Positions 39,312-54,051 of a DNA stretch of 64,000 bases are shown piece after piece. The notes below the pieces were generated by a model. The model had not been told where the DNA came from and did not search any database. It saw only the letters and a list, made by a program, of their open reading frames with translations. The number at the start of each line of letters is the position of its first letter. Position 1 is the first letter of the stretch. This stretch comes from Auanema rhodensis. Its lineage: Eukaryota > Nematoda > Chromadorea > Rhabditida > Rhabditidae. The stretch is taken from assembly GCA_964057225.1 (NCBI GenBank), contig OZ059897.1, positions 19,468,001 to 19,532,000 of the forward strand, written 5' to 3'. The position numbers and the translations under genes are program-made.

Positions 39312-41766
39312 AAAAATTAGTTATGATCGTTTGAAAAATGATGCATTAGTGTATGTTGAGTTTCCATGTACACTCAACATTGCTTCCAAAAACATTTTGA
39401 CAAAAATTTTTTCGAAAAATTTCAAAATAATTTAGCGAAAAGTAGATGTTTTTAGATTCGATTTTTCAAGGCAAAGACGATGGACAATGTTATTCAACGA
39501 AAAAATTAATTCTTCAGGGTGAAAATCGAGGATATAAGTGTGAACTTATATCAGTTGATATCTCGGTGCATTTGAAGCTAGCGCAAATCTGATAACACAG
39601 ATCGACGCAGCTTAAAAATCCGCATCGAATGCACTATACTACATTGAGAAAAGCTTAATACAAAAATTAGTTATGATCGTTTGAAAAATGATGCATTAGT
39701 GTATGTTGAGTTTCCATGTACACTCAACATTGCTTCCAAAAACATTTTGACAAAAATTTTTTCGAAAAATTTCAAAATAATTTAGCGAAAAGTAGATGTT
39801 TTTAGATTCGATTTTTCAAGGCAAAGACGATGGACAATGTTATTCAACGAAAAAATTAATTCTTCAGGGTGAAAATCGAGGATATAAGTGTGAACTTATA
39901 TCAGTTGATATCTCGGTGCATTTTCAAGCTAGCGCAAATCTGATAACACAGATCGACGCAGCTTAAAAATCCGCATCGAATGCACTATACTACATTGAGA
40001 AAAGCTTAATACAAAAATTAGTTATGATCGTTTGAAAAATGATGCATTAGTGTATGTTGAGTTTCCATGTACACTCAACATTGCTTCCAAAAACATTTTG
40101 ACAAAAATTTTTTCGAAAAATTTCAAAATAATTTAGCAAAAAGTAGATGTTTTTAGATTCCATTTTTCAAGGCAAAGACGATGGACAATGTTATTCAACG
40201 AAAAAATTAATTCTTCAGGGTGAAAATCGAGGATATAAGTGTGAACTTATATTAGTTGATATCTCGGTGCATTTTTAAGCTAGCGCAAATCTGATAACAC
40301 AGATCGACGCAGCTTAAAAATCCGCATCGAATGCACTTTACTACATTGAAAAACGCTTAATACAAAAATTAGTTATGATCGTTTGAAAAATGATGCATTA
40401 GTGTATGTTGAGTTTCCATGTACACTCAACATTGCTTCCAAAAACATTTTGACAAAAATTTTTTCGAAAAATTTCAAAATAATTTAGCGAAAAGTAGATG
40501 TTTTTAGATTCGATTTTTCAAGGCAAAGACGATGGACAATGTTATTCAACGAAAAAATTAATTCTTCAGGGTGAAAATCGAGGATATAAGTGTGAACTTA
40601 TATCAGTTGATATCTCGGTGCATTTTCAAGCTAGCGCAAATTTGATAACACAGATCGACGCAGCTTAAAAATCCGCATCGAATGCACTATACTACATTGA
40701 GAAAAGCTTAATACAAAAATTAGTTATGATCGTTTGAAAAATGATGCATTAGTGTATGTTGAGTTTCCATGTACACTCAACATTGCTTCCAAAAACATTT
40801 TGACAAAAATTTTTTCGAAAAATTTCAAAATAATTTAGCAAAAAGTAGATGTTTTTAGATTCCATTTTTCAAGGCAAAGACGATGGACAATGTTATTCAA
40901 CGAAAAAATTAATTCTTCAGGGTGAAAATCGAGGATATAAGTGTGAACTTATATCAGTTGATATCTCGGTGCATTTGAAGCTAGCGCAAATCTGATAACA
41001 CAGATCGACGCAGCTTAAAAATCCGCATCGAATGCACTATACTACATTGAGAAAAGCTTAATACAAAAATTAGTTATGATCGTTTGAAAAATGATGCATT
41101 AGTGTATGTTGAGTTTCCATGTACACTCAACATTGCTTCCAAAAACATTTTGACAAAAATTTTTTCGAAAAATTTCAAAATAATTTAGCGAAAAGTAGAT
41201 GTTTTTAGATTCGATTTTTCAAGGCAAAGACGATGGACAATGTTATTAAACGAAAAAATTAATTCTTCAGGGTGAAAATCGAGGATATAAGTGTGAACTT
41301 ATATCAGTTGATATCTCGGTGCATTTTCAAGCTAGCGCAAATCTGATAACACAGATCGACGCAGCTTAAAAATCCGCATCGAATGCACTATACTACATTG
41401 AGAAAAGCTTAATACAAAAATTAGTTATGATCGTTTGAAAAATGATGCATTAGTGTATGTTGAGTTTCCATGTACACTCAACATTGCTTCCAAAAACATT
41501 TTGACAAAAATTTTTTCGAAAAATTTCAAAATAATTTAGCAAAAAGTAGATGTTTTTAGATTCCATTTTTCAAGGCAAAGACGATGGACAATGTTATTCA
41601 ACGAAAAAATTAATTCTTCAGGGTGAAAATCGAGGATATAAGTGTGAACTTATATCAGTTGATATCTCGGTGCATTTTTAAGCTAGCGCAAATCTGATAA
41701 CACAGATCGACGCAGCTTAAAAATCCGCATCGAATGCACTATACTACATTGAAAAACGCTTAATAC
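39312..41766. repeat. four-unit duplication containing 350-bp units (M113-M119)
   Basis: M113-M115 and M117-M119 match at 1,403 bp, one base short of four units because the first unit of each set has gcatttgaagc in place of gcatttttaagc and is 350 bp. M114 and M118 (also M116) carry ttttcaagc. M113 is class C but M117 is consensus-like upstream of the deletion, so the shared tract begins inside the unit. Private changes are tatattag and cactttacta in M115, aaatttgat in M116 and attaaacg in M118. Confidence 0.82.
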
Positions 41767-44700
41767 AAAAATTAGTTATGATCGTTTGAAAAATGATGCA
41801 TTAGTGTATGTTGAGTTTCCATGTACACTCAACATTGCTTCCAAAAACATTTTGACAAAAATTTTTTCGAAAAATTTCTAAATAATTTAGCAAAAAGTAG
41901 ATGTTTTTAGATTCGAATTTTCAAGGCAAAGACGATGGACAATGTTATTCAACGAAAAAATTAATTCTTCAGGGTGAAAATCGAGGATATAAGTGTGAAC
42001 TTATATCAGTTGATATCTCGGTGCATTTTTAAGCTAGCGCAAATCTGATAACACAGATCGACGCAGCTTAAAAATCCGCATCGAATGCACTATACTACAT
42101 TGAGAAACGCTTGATACAAAAATTAGTTATGATCGTTTGAAAAATGATGCATTAGTGTATGTTGAGTTTCCATGTACACTCAACATTGCTTCCAAAAACA
42201 TTTTGACAAAAATTTTTTCGAAAAATTTCAAAATAATTTAGCAAAAAGTAGATGTTTTTAGATTCCTTTTTTCAAGGCAAAGACGATGGACAATGTTATT
42301 CAACGAAAAAATTATTTCTTCAGGGTGAAAATCGAGGATATAAGTGTGAACTTATATCAGTTGATATCTCGGTGCATTTTTAAGCTAGCGCAAATCTGAT
42401 AACACAGATCGACGCAGCTTAAAAATCCGCATCGAATGCACTATATTACATTGGAAAACGCTTAATACAAGAATTAGTTATGATCGTTTGAAAAATGATG
42501 CATTAGTGTATGTTGAGTTTCCATGTACACTCAACATTGCTTCCAAAAACATTTTGACAAAAATTTTTTCGAAAAATTTCAAAATAATTTAGCAAAAAGT
42601 AGATGTTTTTAGATTCCTTTTTTCAAGGCAAAGACGATGGACAATGTTATTCAACGAGAAAATTAATTCTTCAGGGTGAAAATCGAGGATATAAGTGTGA
42701 ACTTATATCAGTTGATATCTCGGTGCATTTTTAAGCTAGCGCAAATCTGATAACACAGATCGACGCAGCTTAAAAATCCGCATCGAATGCACTATACTAC
42801 ATTGAGAAAAGCTTAATACAAAAATTAGTTATGATCGTTAGAAAAATGATGCATTAGTGTATGTTGAGTTTCCATGTACACTCAACATTGCTTCCAAAAA
42901 CATTTTGACAAAAATTTTTTCGAAAAATTTCAAAATAATTTACCAAAAAGTAGATGTTTTTAGATTCCATTTTTCAAGGCAAAGACGATAGACAATGTTA
43001 TTCAACGAAAAAGTTAATTCTTCAGGGTGAAAATCGAGGATATAAGTGTGAACTTATATCAGTTGATATCTCGGTGCATTTTTAAGCTAGCGCAAATCTG
43101 ATAACACAGATCGACGCAGCTTAAAAATCCGCATCGAATGCACTATATTACATTGAGAAACACTTGATACAAAAATTAGTTATGATCGTTTGAAAAATGA
43201 TGCATTAGTGTATGTTGAGTTTCCATGTACACTCAACATTGCTTCCAAAAACATTTTGACAAAAATTTTTTCGAAAAATTTCAAAATAATTTAGCAAAAA
43301 GTAGATGTTTTTAGATTCGATTTTTCAAGGCAAAGACGATGGACAATGTTATTCAACGAAAAAATTAATTCTTCAGGGTGAAAATCGAGGATATAAGTGT
43401 GAACTTATATCAGTTGATATCTCGGTGCATTTTTAAGCTAGCGCAAATCTGATAACACAGATCGACGCAGCTTAAAAATCCGCATCGAATGCACTATACT
43501 ACATTGAGAAAAGCTTAATACAAAAATTAGTTATGATCGTTTGAAAAATGATGCATTAGTGTATGTTGAGTTTCCATGTACACTCAACATTGCTTCCAAA
43601 AACATTTTGACAAAAATTTTTTCGAAAAATTTCAAAATAACTTAGCAAAAAGTAGATGTTTTTAGATTCGATTTTTCAAGGCAAAGACGATGGACAATGT
43701 TATTCAACGAAAAAATTATTTCTTCAGGGTGAAAATCGAGGATATAAGTGTGAACTTATATCAGTTGATATCTCGGTGCATTTTTAAGCTAGCGCAAATC
43801 TGATAACACAGATCGACGCAGCTTAAAAATCCGCATCGAATGCACTATATTACATTGAAAAACGCTTAATACAAGAATTAGTTATGATCGTTTGAAAAAT
43901 GATGCATTAGTGTATGTTGAGTTTCCATGTACACTCAACATTGCTTCCAAAAACATTTTGACAAAAATTTTTTCGAAAAATTTCAAAATAATTTAGCAAA
44001 AAGTAGATGTTTTTAGATTCCTTTTTTCAAGGCAAAGACGATGGACAATGTTATTCAACGAGAAAATTAATTCTTCAGGGTGAAAATCGAGGATATAAGT
44101 GTGAACTTATATCAGTTGATATCTCGGTGCATTTTTAAGCTAGCGCAAATCTGATAACACAGATCGACGCAGCTTAAAAATCCGCATCGAATGCACTATA
44201 CTACATTGAGAAAAGCTTAATACAAAAATTAGTTATGATCGTTAGAAAAATGATGCATTAGTGTATGTTGAGTTTCCATGTACACTCAACATTGCTTCCA
44301 AAAACATTTTGACAAAAATTTTTTCGAAAAATTTCAAAATAATTTACCAAAAAGTAGATGTTTTTAGATTCCATTTTTCAAGGCAAAGACGATAGACAAT
44401 GTTATTCAACGAAAAAGTTAATTCTTCAGGGTGAAAATCGAGGATATAAGTGTGAACTTATATCAGTTGATATCTCGGTGCATTTTTAAGCTAGCGCAAA
44501 TCTGATAACACAGATCGACGCAGCTTAAAAATCCGCATCGAATGCACTATATTACATTGAGAAACACTTGATACAAAAATTAGTTATGATCGTTTGAAAA
44601 ATGATGCATTAGTGTATGTTGAGTTTCCATGTACACTCAACATTGCTTCCAAAAACATTTTGACAAAAATTTTTTCGAAAAATTTCAAAATAATTTAGCA

Positions 44701-45276
44701 AAAAGTAGATGTTTTTAGATTCCTTTTTTCAAGGCAAAGACGATGGACAATGTTATTCAACGAAAAAATTATTTCTTCAGGGTGAAAATCGAGGATATAA
44801 GTGTGAACTTATATCAGTTGATATCTCGGTGCATTTTTAAGCTAGCGCAAATCTGATAACACAGATCGACGCAGCTTAAAAATCCGCATCGAATGCACTA
44901 TATTACATTGAAAAACGCTTAATACAAGAATTAGTTATGATCGTTTGAAAAATGATGCATTAGTGTATGTTGAGTTTCCATGTACACTCAACATTGCTTC
45001 CAAAAACATTTTGACAAAAATTTTTTCGAAAAATTTCAAAATAATTTAGCAAAAAGTAGATGTTTTTAGATTCCTTTTTTCAAGGCAAAGACGATGGACA
45101 ATGTTATTCAACGAGAAAATTAATTCTTCAGGGTGAAAATCGAGGATATAAGTGTGAACTTATATCAGTTGATATCTCGGTGCATTTTTAAGCTAGCGCA
45201 AATCTGATAACACAGATCGACGCAGCTTAAAAATCCGCATCGAATGCACTATACTACATTGAGAAAAGCTTAATAC

Positions 45277-47031
45277 AAAAATTAGTTATGATCGTTAGAA
45301 AAATGATGCATTAGTGTATGTTGAGTTTCCATGTACACTCAACATTGCTTCCAAAAACATTTTGACAAAAATTTTTTCGAAAAATTTCAAAATAATTTAC
45401 CAAAAAGTAGATGTTTTTAGATTCCATTTTTCAAAGCAAAGACGATAGACAATGTTATTCAACGAAAAAGTTAATTCTTCAGGGTGAAAATCGAGGATAT
45501 AAGTGTGAACTTATATCAGTTGATATCTCGGTGCATTTTTAAGCCAGCGCAAATCTGATAACACAGATCGACGCAGCTTAAAAATCCGCATCGAATGCAC
45601 TATACTACATTGAGAAAAGCTTAATACAAAAATTAGTTATGATCGTTAGAAAAATGATGCATTAGTGTATGTTGAGTTTCCATGTACACTCAACATTGCT
45701 TCCAAAAACATTTTGACAAAAATTTTTTCGAAAAATTTCAAAATAATTTACCAAAAAGTAGATGTTTTTAGATTCCATTTTTCAAGGCAAAGACGATAGA
45801 CAATGTTATTCAACGAAAAAGTTAATTCTTCAGGGTGAAAATCGAGGATATAAGTGTGAACTTATATCAGTTGATATCTCGGTGCATTTTTAAGCTAGCG
45901 CAAATCTGATAACACAGATCGACGCAGCTTAAAAATCCGCATCGAATGCACTATACTACATTGAGAAAAGCTTAATACAAAAATTAGTTATGATCGTTTG
46001 AAAAATGATGCATTAGTGTATGTTGAGTTTCCATGTACACTCAACATTGCTTCCAAAAACATTTTGACAAAAATTTTTTCGAAAAATTTCAAAATAATTT
46101 AGCAAAAAGTAGATGTTTTTAGATTCCTTTTTTCAAGGCAAAGACGATGGACAATGTTATTCAACGAGAAAATTAATTCTTCAGGGTGAAAATCGAGGAT
46201 ATAAGTGTGAACTTATATCAGTTGATATCTCGGTGCATTTTTAAGCTAGCGCAAATCTGATAACACAGATCGACGCAGCTTAAAAATCCGCATCGAATGC
46301 ACTATACTACATTGAGAAAAGCTTAATACAAAAATTAGTTATGATCGTTAGAAAAATGATGCATTAGTGTATGTTGAGTTTCCATGTACACTCAACATTG
46401 CTTCCAAAAACATTTTGACAAAAATTTTTTCGAAAAATTTCAAAATAATTTACCAAAAAGTAGATGTTTTTAGATTCCATTTTTCAAAGCAAAGACGATA
46501 GACAATGTTATTCAACGAAAAAGTTAATTCTTCAGGGTGAAAATCGAGGATATAAGTGTGAACTTATATCAGTTGATATCTCGGTGCATTTTTATGCCAG
46601 CGCAAATCTGATAACACAGATCGACGCAGCTTAAAAATCCGCATCGAATGCACTATACTACATTGAGAAAAGCTTAATACAAAAATTAGTTATGATCGTT
46701 AGAAAAATGATGCATTAGTGTATGTTGAGTTTCCATGTACACTCAACATTGCTTCCAAAAACATTTTGACAAAAATTTTTTCGAAAAATTTCAAAATAAT
46801 TTACCAAAAAGTAGATGTTTTTAGATTCCATTTTTCAAGGCAAAGACGATAGACAATGTTATTCAACGAAAAAGTTAATTCTTCAGGGTGAAAATCGAGG
46901 ATATAAGTGTGAACTTATATCAGTTGATATCTCGGTGCATTTTTAAGCTAGCGCAAATCTGATAACACAGATCGACGCAGCTTAAAAATCCGCATCGAAT
47001 GCACTATACTACATTGAGAAAAGCTTAATAC
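45277..47031. repeat. 1,053-bp duplication M130-M131 / M133-M134
   Basis: M130 and M133 share caaagc with a gccagc change that removes GCTAGC; each is followed by a taccaaaaag, gatagac unit. M133 has a further change (tatgccagc). M132, between them, has an E-like body (cgagaaaatt) but starts caaaaatt rather than caagaatt, which places the exchange junction near the M131/M132 boundary. Confidence 0.8.
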
Positions 47032-50000
47032 AAAAATTAGTTATGATCGTTAGAAAAATGATGCATTAGTGTATGTTGAGTTTCCATGTACACTCAACAT
47101 TGCTTCCAAAAACATTTTGACAAAAATTTTTTCGAAAAATTTCAAAATAATTTACCAGAAAGTAGATGTTTTTAGATTCCATTTTTCAAGGCAAAGACGA
47201 TAGACAATGTTATTCAACGAAAAAGTTAATTGTTCAGGGTGAAAATCGAGGATATAAGTGTGAACTTATATCAGTTGATATCTCGGTGCATTTTTAAGCT
47301 AGCGCAAATCTGATAACACAGATCGACGCAGCTTAAAAATCCGCATCGAATGCACTATATTACATTGAGAAACACTTGATACAAAAATTAGTTATGATCG
47401 TTTGAAAAATGATGCATTAGTGTATGTTGAGTTTCCATGTACACTCAACATTGCTTCCAAAAACATTTTGACAAAAATTTTTTCGAAAAATTTCAAAATA
47501 ATTTAGCAAAAAGTAGATGTTTTTAGATTCCTTTTTTCAAGGCAAAGACGATGGACAATGTTATTCAACGAAAAAATTATTTCTTCAGGGTGAAAATCGA
47601 GGATATAAGTGTGAACTTATATCAGTTGATATCTCGGTGCATTTTTAAGCTAGCGCAAATCTGATAACACAGATCGACGCAGCTTAAAAATCCGCATCGA
47701 ATGCACTATATTACATTGAAAAACGCTTAATACAAGAATTAGTTATGATCGTTTGAAAAATGATGCATTAGTGTATGTTGAGTTTCCATGTACACTCAAC
47801 ATTGCTTCCAAAAACATTTTGACAAAAATTTTTTCGAAAAATTTCAAAATAATTTAGCAAAAAGTAGATGTTTTTAGATTCCTTTTTTCAAGGCAAAGAC
47901 GATGGACAATGTTATTCAACGAGAAAATTAATTCTTCAGGGTGAAAATCGAGGATATAAGTGTGAACTTATATCAGTTGATATCTCGGTGCATTTTTAAG
48001 CTAGCGCAAATCTGATAACACAGATCGACGCAGCTTAAAAATCCGCATCGAATGCACTATACTACATTGAGAAAAGCTTAATACAAAAATTAGTTATGAT
48101 CGTTAGAAAAATGATGCATTAGTGTATGTTGAGTTTCCATGTACACTCAACATTGCTTCCAAAAACATTTTGACAAAAATTTTTTCGAAAAATTTCAAAA
48201 TAATTTAGCAAAAAGTAGATGTTTTTAGATTCCTTTTTTCAAGGCAAAGACGATGGACAATGTTATTCAACGAGAAAATTAATTCTTCAGGGTGAAAATC
48301 GAGGATATAAGTGTGAACTTATATCAGTTGATATCTCGGTGCATTTTTAAGCTAGCGCAAATCTGATAACACAGATCGACGCAGCTTAAAAATCCGCATC
48401 GAATGCACTATACTACATTGAGAAAAGCTTAATACAAAAATTAGTTATGATCGTTAGAAAAATGATGCATTAGTGTATGTTGAGTTTCCATGTACACTCA
48501 ACATTGCTTCCAAAAACATTTTGACAAAAATTTTTTCGAAAAATTTCAAAATAATTTAGCAAAAAGTAGATGTTTTTAGATTCTTTTTTTCAAGGCAAAG
48601 ACGATGGACAATGTTATTCAACGAGAAAATTAATTCTTCAGGGTGAAAATTGAGGATATAAGTGTGAACTTATATCAGTTGATATCTCGGTGCATTTTTA
48701 AGCTAGCGCAAATCTGATAACACAGATCGACGCAGCTTAAAAATCCGCATCGAATGCACTATACTACATTGAGAAAAGCTTAATACAAAAATTAGTTATG
48801 ATCGTTAGAAAAATGATGCATTAGTGTATGTTGAGTTTCCATGTACACTCAACATTGCTTCCAAAAACATTTTGACAAAAATTTTTTCGAAAAATTTCAA
48901 AATAATTTAGCAAAAAGTAGATGTTTTTAGATTCCTTTTTTCAAGGCAAAGACGATGGACAATGTTATTCAACGAGAAAATTAATTCTTCAGGGTGAAAA
49001 TCGAGGATATAAGTGTGAACTTATATCAGTTGATATCTCGGTGCATTTTTAAGCTAGCGCAAATCTGATAACACAGATCGACGCAGCTTAAAAATCCGCA
49101 TCGAATGCACTATACTACATTGAGAAAAGCTTAATACAAAAATTAGTTATGATCGTTAGAAAAATGATGCATTAGTGTATGTTGAGTTTCCATGTACACT
49201 CAACATTGCTTCCAAAAACATTTTGACAAAAATTTTTTCGAAAAATTTCAAAATAATTTAGCGAAAAGTAGATGTTTTTAGATTCCTTTTTTCAAGGCAA
49301 AGACGATAGACAATGTTATTCAACGAAAAAGTTAATTCTTCAGGGTGAACATCGAGGATATAAGTGTGAACTTATATCAGTTGATATCTCGGTGCATTTT
49401 TAAGCTAGCGCAAATCTGATAACACAGATCGACGCAGCTTAAAAATCCGCATCGAATGCACTATACTACATTGAGAAAAGCTTAATACAAAAATTAGTTA
49501 TGATCGTTAGAAAAATGATGCATTAGTGTATGTTGAGTTTCCATGTACACTCAACATTGCTTCCAAAAACATTTTGACAAAAATTTTTTCGAAAAATTTC
49601 AAAATAATTTAGCAAAAAGTAGATGTTTTTAGATTCCTTTTTTCAAGGCAAAGACGATGGACAATGTTATTCAACGAGAAAATTAATTCTTCAGGGTGAA
49701 AATTGAGGATATAAGTGTGAACTTATATCAGTTGATATCTCGGTGCATTTTTAAGCTAGCGCAAATCTGATAACACAGATCGACGCAGCTTAAAAATCCG
49801 CATCGAATGCACTATATTACATTGAAAAACGCTTAATACAAGAATTAGTTATGATCGTTTGAAAAATGATGCATTAGTGTATGTTGAGTTTCCATGTACA
49901 CTCAACATTGCTTCCAAAAACATTTTGACAAAAATTTTTTCGAAAAATTTCAAAATAATTTAGCAAAAAGTAGATGTTTTTAGATTCCTTTTTTCAAGGC

Positions 50001-50541
50001 AAAGACGATGGACAATGTTATTCAACGAGAAAATTAATTCTTCAGGGTGAAAATCGAGGATATAAGTGTGAACTTATATCAGTTGATATCTCGGTGCATT
50101 TTTAAGCTAGCGCAAATCTGATAACACAGATCGACGCAGCTTAAAAATCCGCATCGAATGCACTATACTACATTGAGAAAAGCTTAATACAAAAATTAGT
50201 TATGATCGTTAGAAAAATGATGCATTAGTGTATGTTGAGTTTCCATGTACACTCAACATTGCTTCCAAAAACATTTTGACAAAAATTTTTTCGAAAAATT
50301 TCAAAATAATTTACCAAAAAGTAGATGTTTTTAGATTCCATTTTTCAAGGCAAAGACGATAGACAATGTTATTCAACGAAAAAGTTAATTCTTCAGGGTG
50401 AAAATCGAGGATATAAGTGTGAACTTATATCAGTTGATATCTCGGTGCATTTTTAAGCTAGCGCAAATCTGATAACACAGATCGACGCAGCTTAAAAATC
50501 CGCATCGAATGCACTATATTACATTGAGAAACACTTGATAC

Positions 50542-52647
50542 AAAAATTAGTTATGATCGTTTGAAAAATGATGCATTAGTGTATGTTGAGTTTCCATGTA
50601 CACTCAACATTGCTTCCAAAAACATTTTGACAAAAATTTTTTCGAAAAATTTCAAAATAATTTAGCAAAAAGTAGATGTTTTTAGATTCCTTTTTTCAAG
50701 GCAAAGACGATGGACAATGTTATTCAACGAAAAAATTATTTCTTCAGGGTGAAAATCGAGGATATAAGTGTGAACTTATATCAGTTGATATCTCGGTGCA
50801 TTTTTAAGCTAGCGCAAATCTGATAACACAGATCGACGCAGCTTAAAAATCCGCATCGAATGCACTATATTACATTGAAAAACGCTTAATACAAGAATTA
50901 GTTATGATCGTTTGAAAAATGATGCATTAGTGTATGTTGAGTTTCCATGTACACTCAACATTGCTTCCAAAAACATTTTGACCAAAATTTTTTCGAAAAA
51001 TTTCAAAATAATTTAGCAAAAAGTAGATGTTTTTAGATTCCTTTTTTCAAGGCAAAGACGATGGACAATGTTATTCAACGAGAAAATTAATTCTTCAGGG
51101 TGAAAATCGAGGATATAAGTGTGAACTTATATCAGTTGATATCTCGGTGCATTTTTAAGCTAGCGCAAATCTGATAACACAGATCGACGCAGCTTAAAAA
51201 TCCGCATCGAATGCACTATACTACATTGAGAAAAGCTTAATACAAAAATTAGTTATGATCGTTAGAAAAATGATGCATTAGTGTATGTTGAGTTTCCATG
51301 TACACTCAACATTGCTTCCAAAAACATTTTGACAAAAATTTTTTCGAAAAATTTCAAAATAATTTAGCAAAAAGTAGATGTTTTTAGATTCCTTTTTTCA
51401 AGGCAAAGACGATGGACAATGTTATTCAACGAGAAAATTAATTCTTCAGGGTGAAAATCGAGGATATAAGTGTGAACTTATATCAGTTGATATCTCGGTG
51501 CATTTTTAAGCTAGCGCAAATCTGATAACACAGATCGACGCAGCTTAAAAATCCGCATCGAATGCACTATACTACATTGAGAAAAGCTTAATACAAAAAT
51601 TAGTTATGATCGTTAGAAAAATGATGCATTAGTGTATGTTGAGTTTCCATGTACACTCAACATTGCTTCCAAAAACATTTTGACAAAAATTTTTTCGAAA
51701 AATTTCAAAATAATTTAGCAAAAAGTAGATGTTTTTAGATTCCTTTTTTCAAGGCAAAGACGATGGACAATGTTATTCAACGAAAAAATTATTTCTTCAG
51801 GGTGAAAATCGAGGATATAAGTGTGAACTTATATCAGTTGATATCTCGGTGCATTTTTAAGCTAGCGCAAATCTGATAACACAGATCGACGCAGCTTAAA
51901 AATCCGCATCGAATGCACTATATTACATTGAAAAACGCTTAATACAAGAATTAGTTATGATCGTTTGAAAAATGATGCATTAGTGTATGTTGAGTTTCCA
52001 TGTACACTCAACATTGCTTCCAAAAACATTTTGACCAAAATTTTTTCGAAAAATTTCAAAATAATTTAGCAAAAAGTAGATGTTTTTAGATTCCTTTTTT
52101 CAAGGCAAAGACGATGGACAATGTTATTCAACGAGAAAATTAATTCTTCAGGGTGAAAATCGAGGATATAAGTGTGAACTTATATCAGTTGATATCTCGG
52201 TGCATTTTTAAGCTAGCGCAAATCTGATAACACAGATCGACGCAGCTTAAAAATCCGCATCGAATGCACTATACTACATTGAGAAAAGCTTAATACAAAA
52301 ATTAGTTATGATCGTTAGAAAAATGATGCATTAGTGTATGTTGAGTTTCCATGTACACTCAACATTGCTTCCAAAAACATTTTGACAAAAATTTTTTCGA
52401 AAAATTTCAAAATAATTTAGCAAAAAGTAGATGTTTTTAGATTCCTTTTTTCAAGGCAAAGACGATGGACAATGTTATTCAACGAGAAAATTAATTCTTC
52501 AGGGTGAAAATCGAGGATATAAGTGTGAACTTATATCAGTTGATATCTCGGTGCATTTTTAAGCTAGCGCAAATCTGATAACACAGATCGACGCAGCTTA
52601 AAAATCCGCATCGAATGCACTATACTACATTGAGAAAAGCTTAATAC
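50542..52647. repeat. three-unit tandem duplication (M145-M147 and M148-M150)
   Basis: M146 and M149 both have ttgaccaaaa, as do M153 and M176. M148 (51,595-51,945) has the cgttaga start of a D unit and the attatttc/ctatatta end of an M145-type unit, so it is the recombinant junction. The crossover lies between about unit positions 25 and 196. Confidence 0.85.
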
Positions 52648-54051
52648 AAAAATTAGTTATGATCGTTAGAAAAATGATGCATTAGTGTATGTTGAGTTTC
52701 CATGTACACTCAACATTGCTTCCAAAAACATTTTGACAAAAATTTTTTCGAAAAATTTCAAAATAATTTACCAAAAAGTAGATGTTTTTAGATTCCATTT
52801 TTCAAGGCAAAGACGATAGACAATGTTATTCAACGAAAAAGTTAATTCTTCAGGGTGAAAATCGAGGATATAAGTGTGAACTTATATCAGTTGATATCTC
52901 GGTGCATTTTTAAGCTAGCGCAAATCTGATAACACAGATCGACGCAGCTTAAAAATCCGCATCGAATGCACTATATTACATTGAGAAACACTTGATACAA
53001 AAATTAGTTATGATCGTTTGAAAAATGATGCATTAGTGTATGTTGAGTTTCCATGTACACTCAACATTGCTTCCAAAAACATTTTGACAAAAATTTTTTC
53101 GAAAAATTTCAAAATAATTTAGCAAAAAGTAGATGTTTTTAGATTCCTTTTTTCAAGGCAAAGACGATGGACAATGTTATTCAACGAAAAAATTATTTCT
53201 TCAGGGTGAAAATCGAGGATATAAGTGTGAACTTATATCAGTTGATATCTCGGTGCATTTTTAAGCTAGCGCAAATCTGATAACACAGATCGACGCAGCT
53301 TAAAAATCCGCATCGAATGCACTATATTACATTGAAAAACGCTTAATACAAGAATTAGTTATGATCGTTTGAAAAATGATGCATTAGTGTATGTTGAGTT
53401 TCCATGTACACTCAACATTGCTTCCAAAAACATTTTGACCAAAATTTTTTCGAAAAATTTCAAAATAATTTAGCAAAAAGTAGATGTTTTTAGATTCCTT
53501 TTTTCAAGGCAAAGACGATGGACAATGTTATTCAACGAGAAAATTAATTCTTCAGGGTGAAAATCGAGGATATAAGTGTGAACTTATATCAGTTGATATC
53601 TCGGTGCATTTTTAAGCTAGCGCAAATCTGATAACACAGATCGACGCAGCTTAAAAATCCGCATCGAATGCACTATACTACATTGAGAAAAGCTTAATAC
53701 AAAAATTAGTTATGATCGTTAGAAAAATGATGCATTAGTGTATGTTGAGTTTCCATGTACACTCAACATTGCTTCCAAAAACATTTTGACAAAAATTTTT
53801 TCGAAAAATTTCAAAATAATTTACCAAAAAGTAGATGTTTTTAGATTCCATTTTTCAAGGCAAAGACGATAGACAATGTTATTCAACGAAAAAGTTAATT
53901 CTTCAGGGTGAAAATCGAGGATATAAGTGTGAACTTATATCAGTTGATATCTCGGTGCATTTTTAAGCTAGCGCAAATCTGATAACACAGATCGACGCAG
54001 CTTAAAAATCCGCATCGAATGCACTATATTACATTGAGAAACACTTGATAC

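Larger units (their letters stand above)
22464..42117. repeat. middle domain: consensus-like and class C units
   Basis: Class A is absent. Most units are consensus-like (ttccattttt or ttcctttttt) or class C, defined by gcgaaaag with ttcgattttt (M74, 75, 77, 79, 82, 84, 90, 99, 113, 114, 116, 118). A related form keeps gcaaaaag but has ttcgattttt (M105, M110; M120 has cgaatttt). Single-copy markers repeated at fixed offsets show that the domain grew by local duplications of 2, 4, 5, 6 and 9 units, annotated separately. Class C also occurs in the left domain (M10, 18, 20, 21, 23, 43, 46, 48), linking the two. Confidence 0.8.
42118..54051. repeat. three-unit higher-order repeat zone (M121-M154)
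   Basis: The repeating order is attatttc/ctatatta, then E (caagaatt, cgagaaaatt), then D (cgttaga). It is seen in M121-123, M125-127, M128-130, M136-138, M145-147, M148-150 and M152-154. The D slot alternates between a taccaaaaag/gatagac form, often ending gagaaacacttgat, and a cgagaaaatt form. Extra D units are inserted as runs (M138-M142). M124 and M125 carry ttcgattttt from the middle domain. Private changes include aagccagc (M130), taccagaaag with ttgttcagg (M135) and ttcttttttt (M139). Confidence 0.8.
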
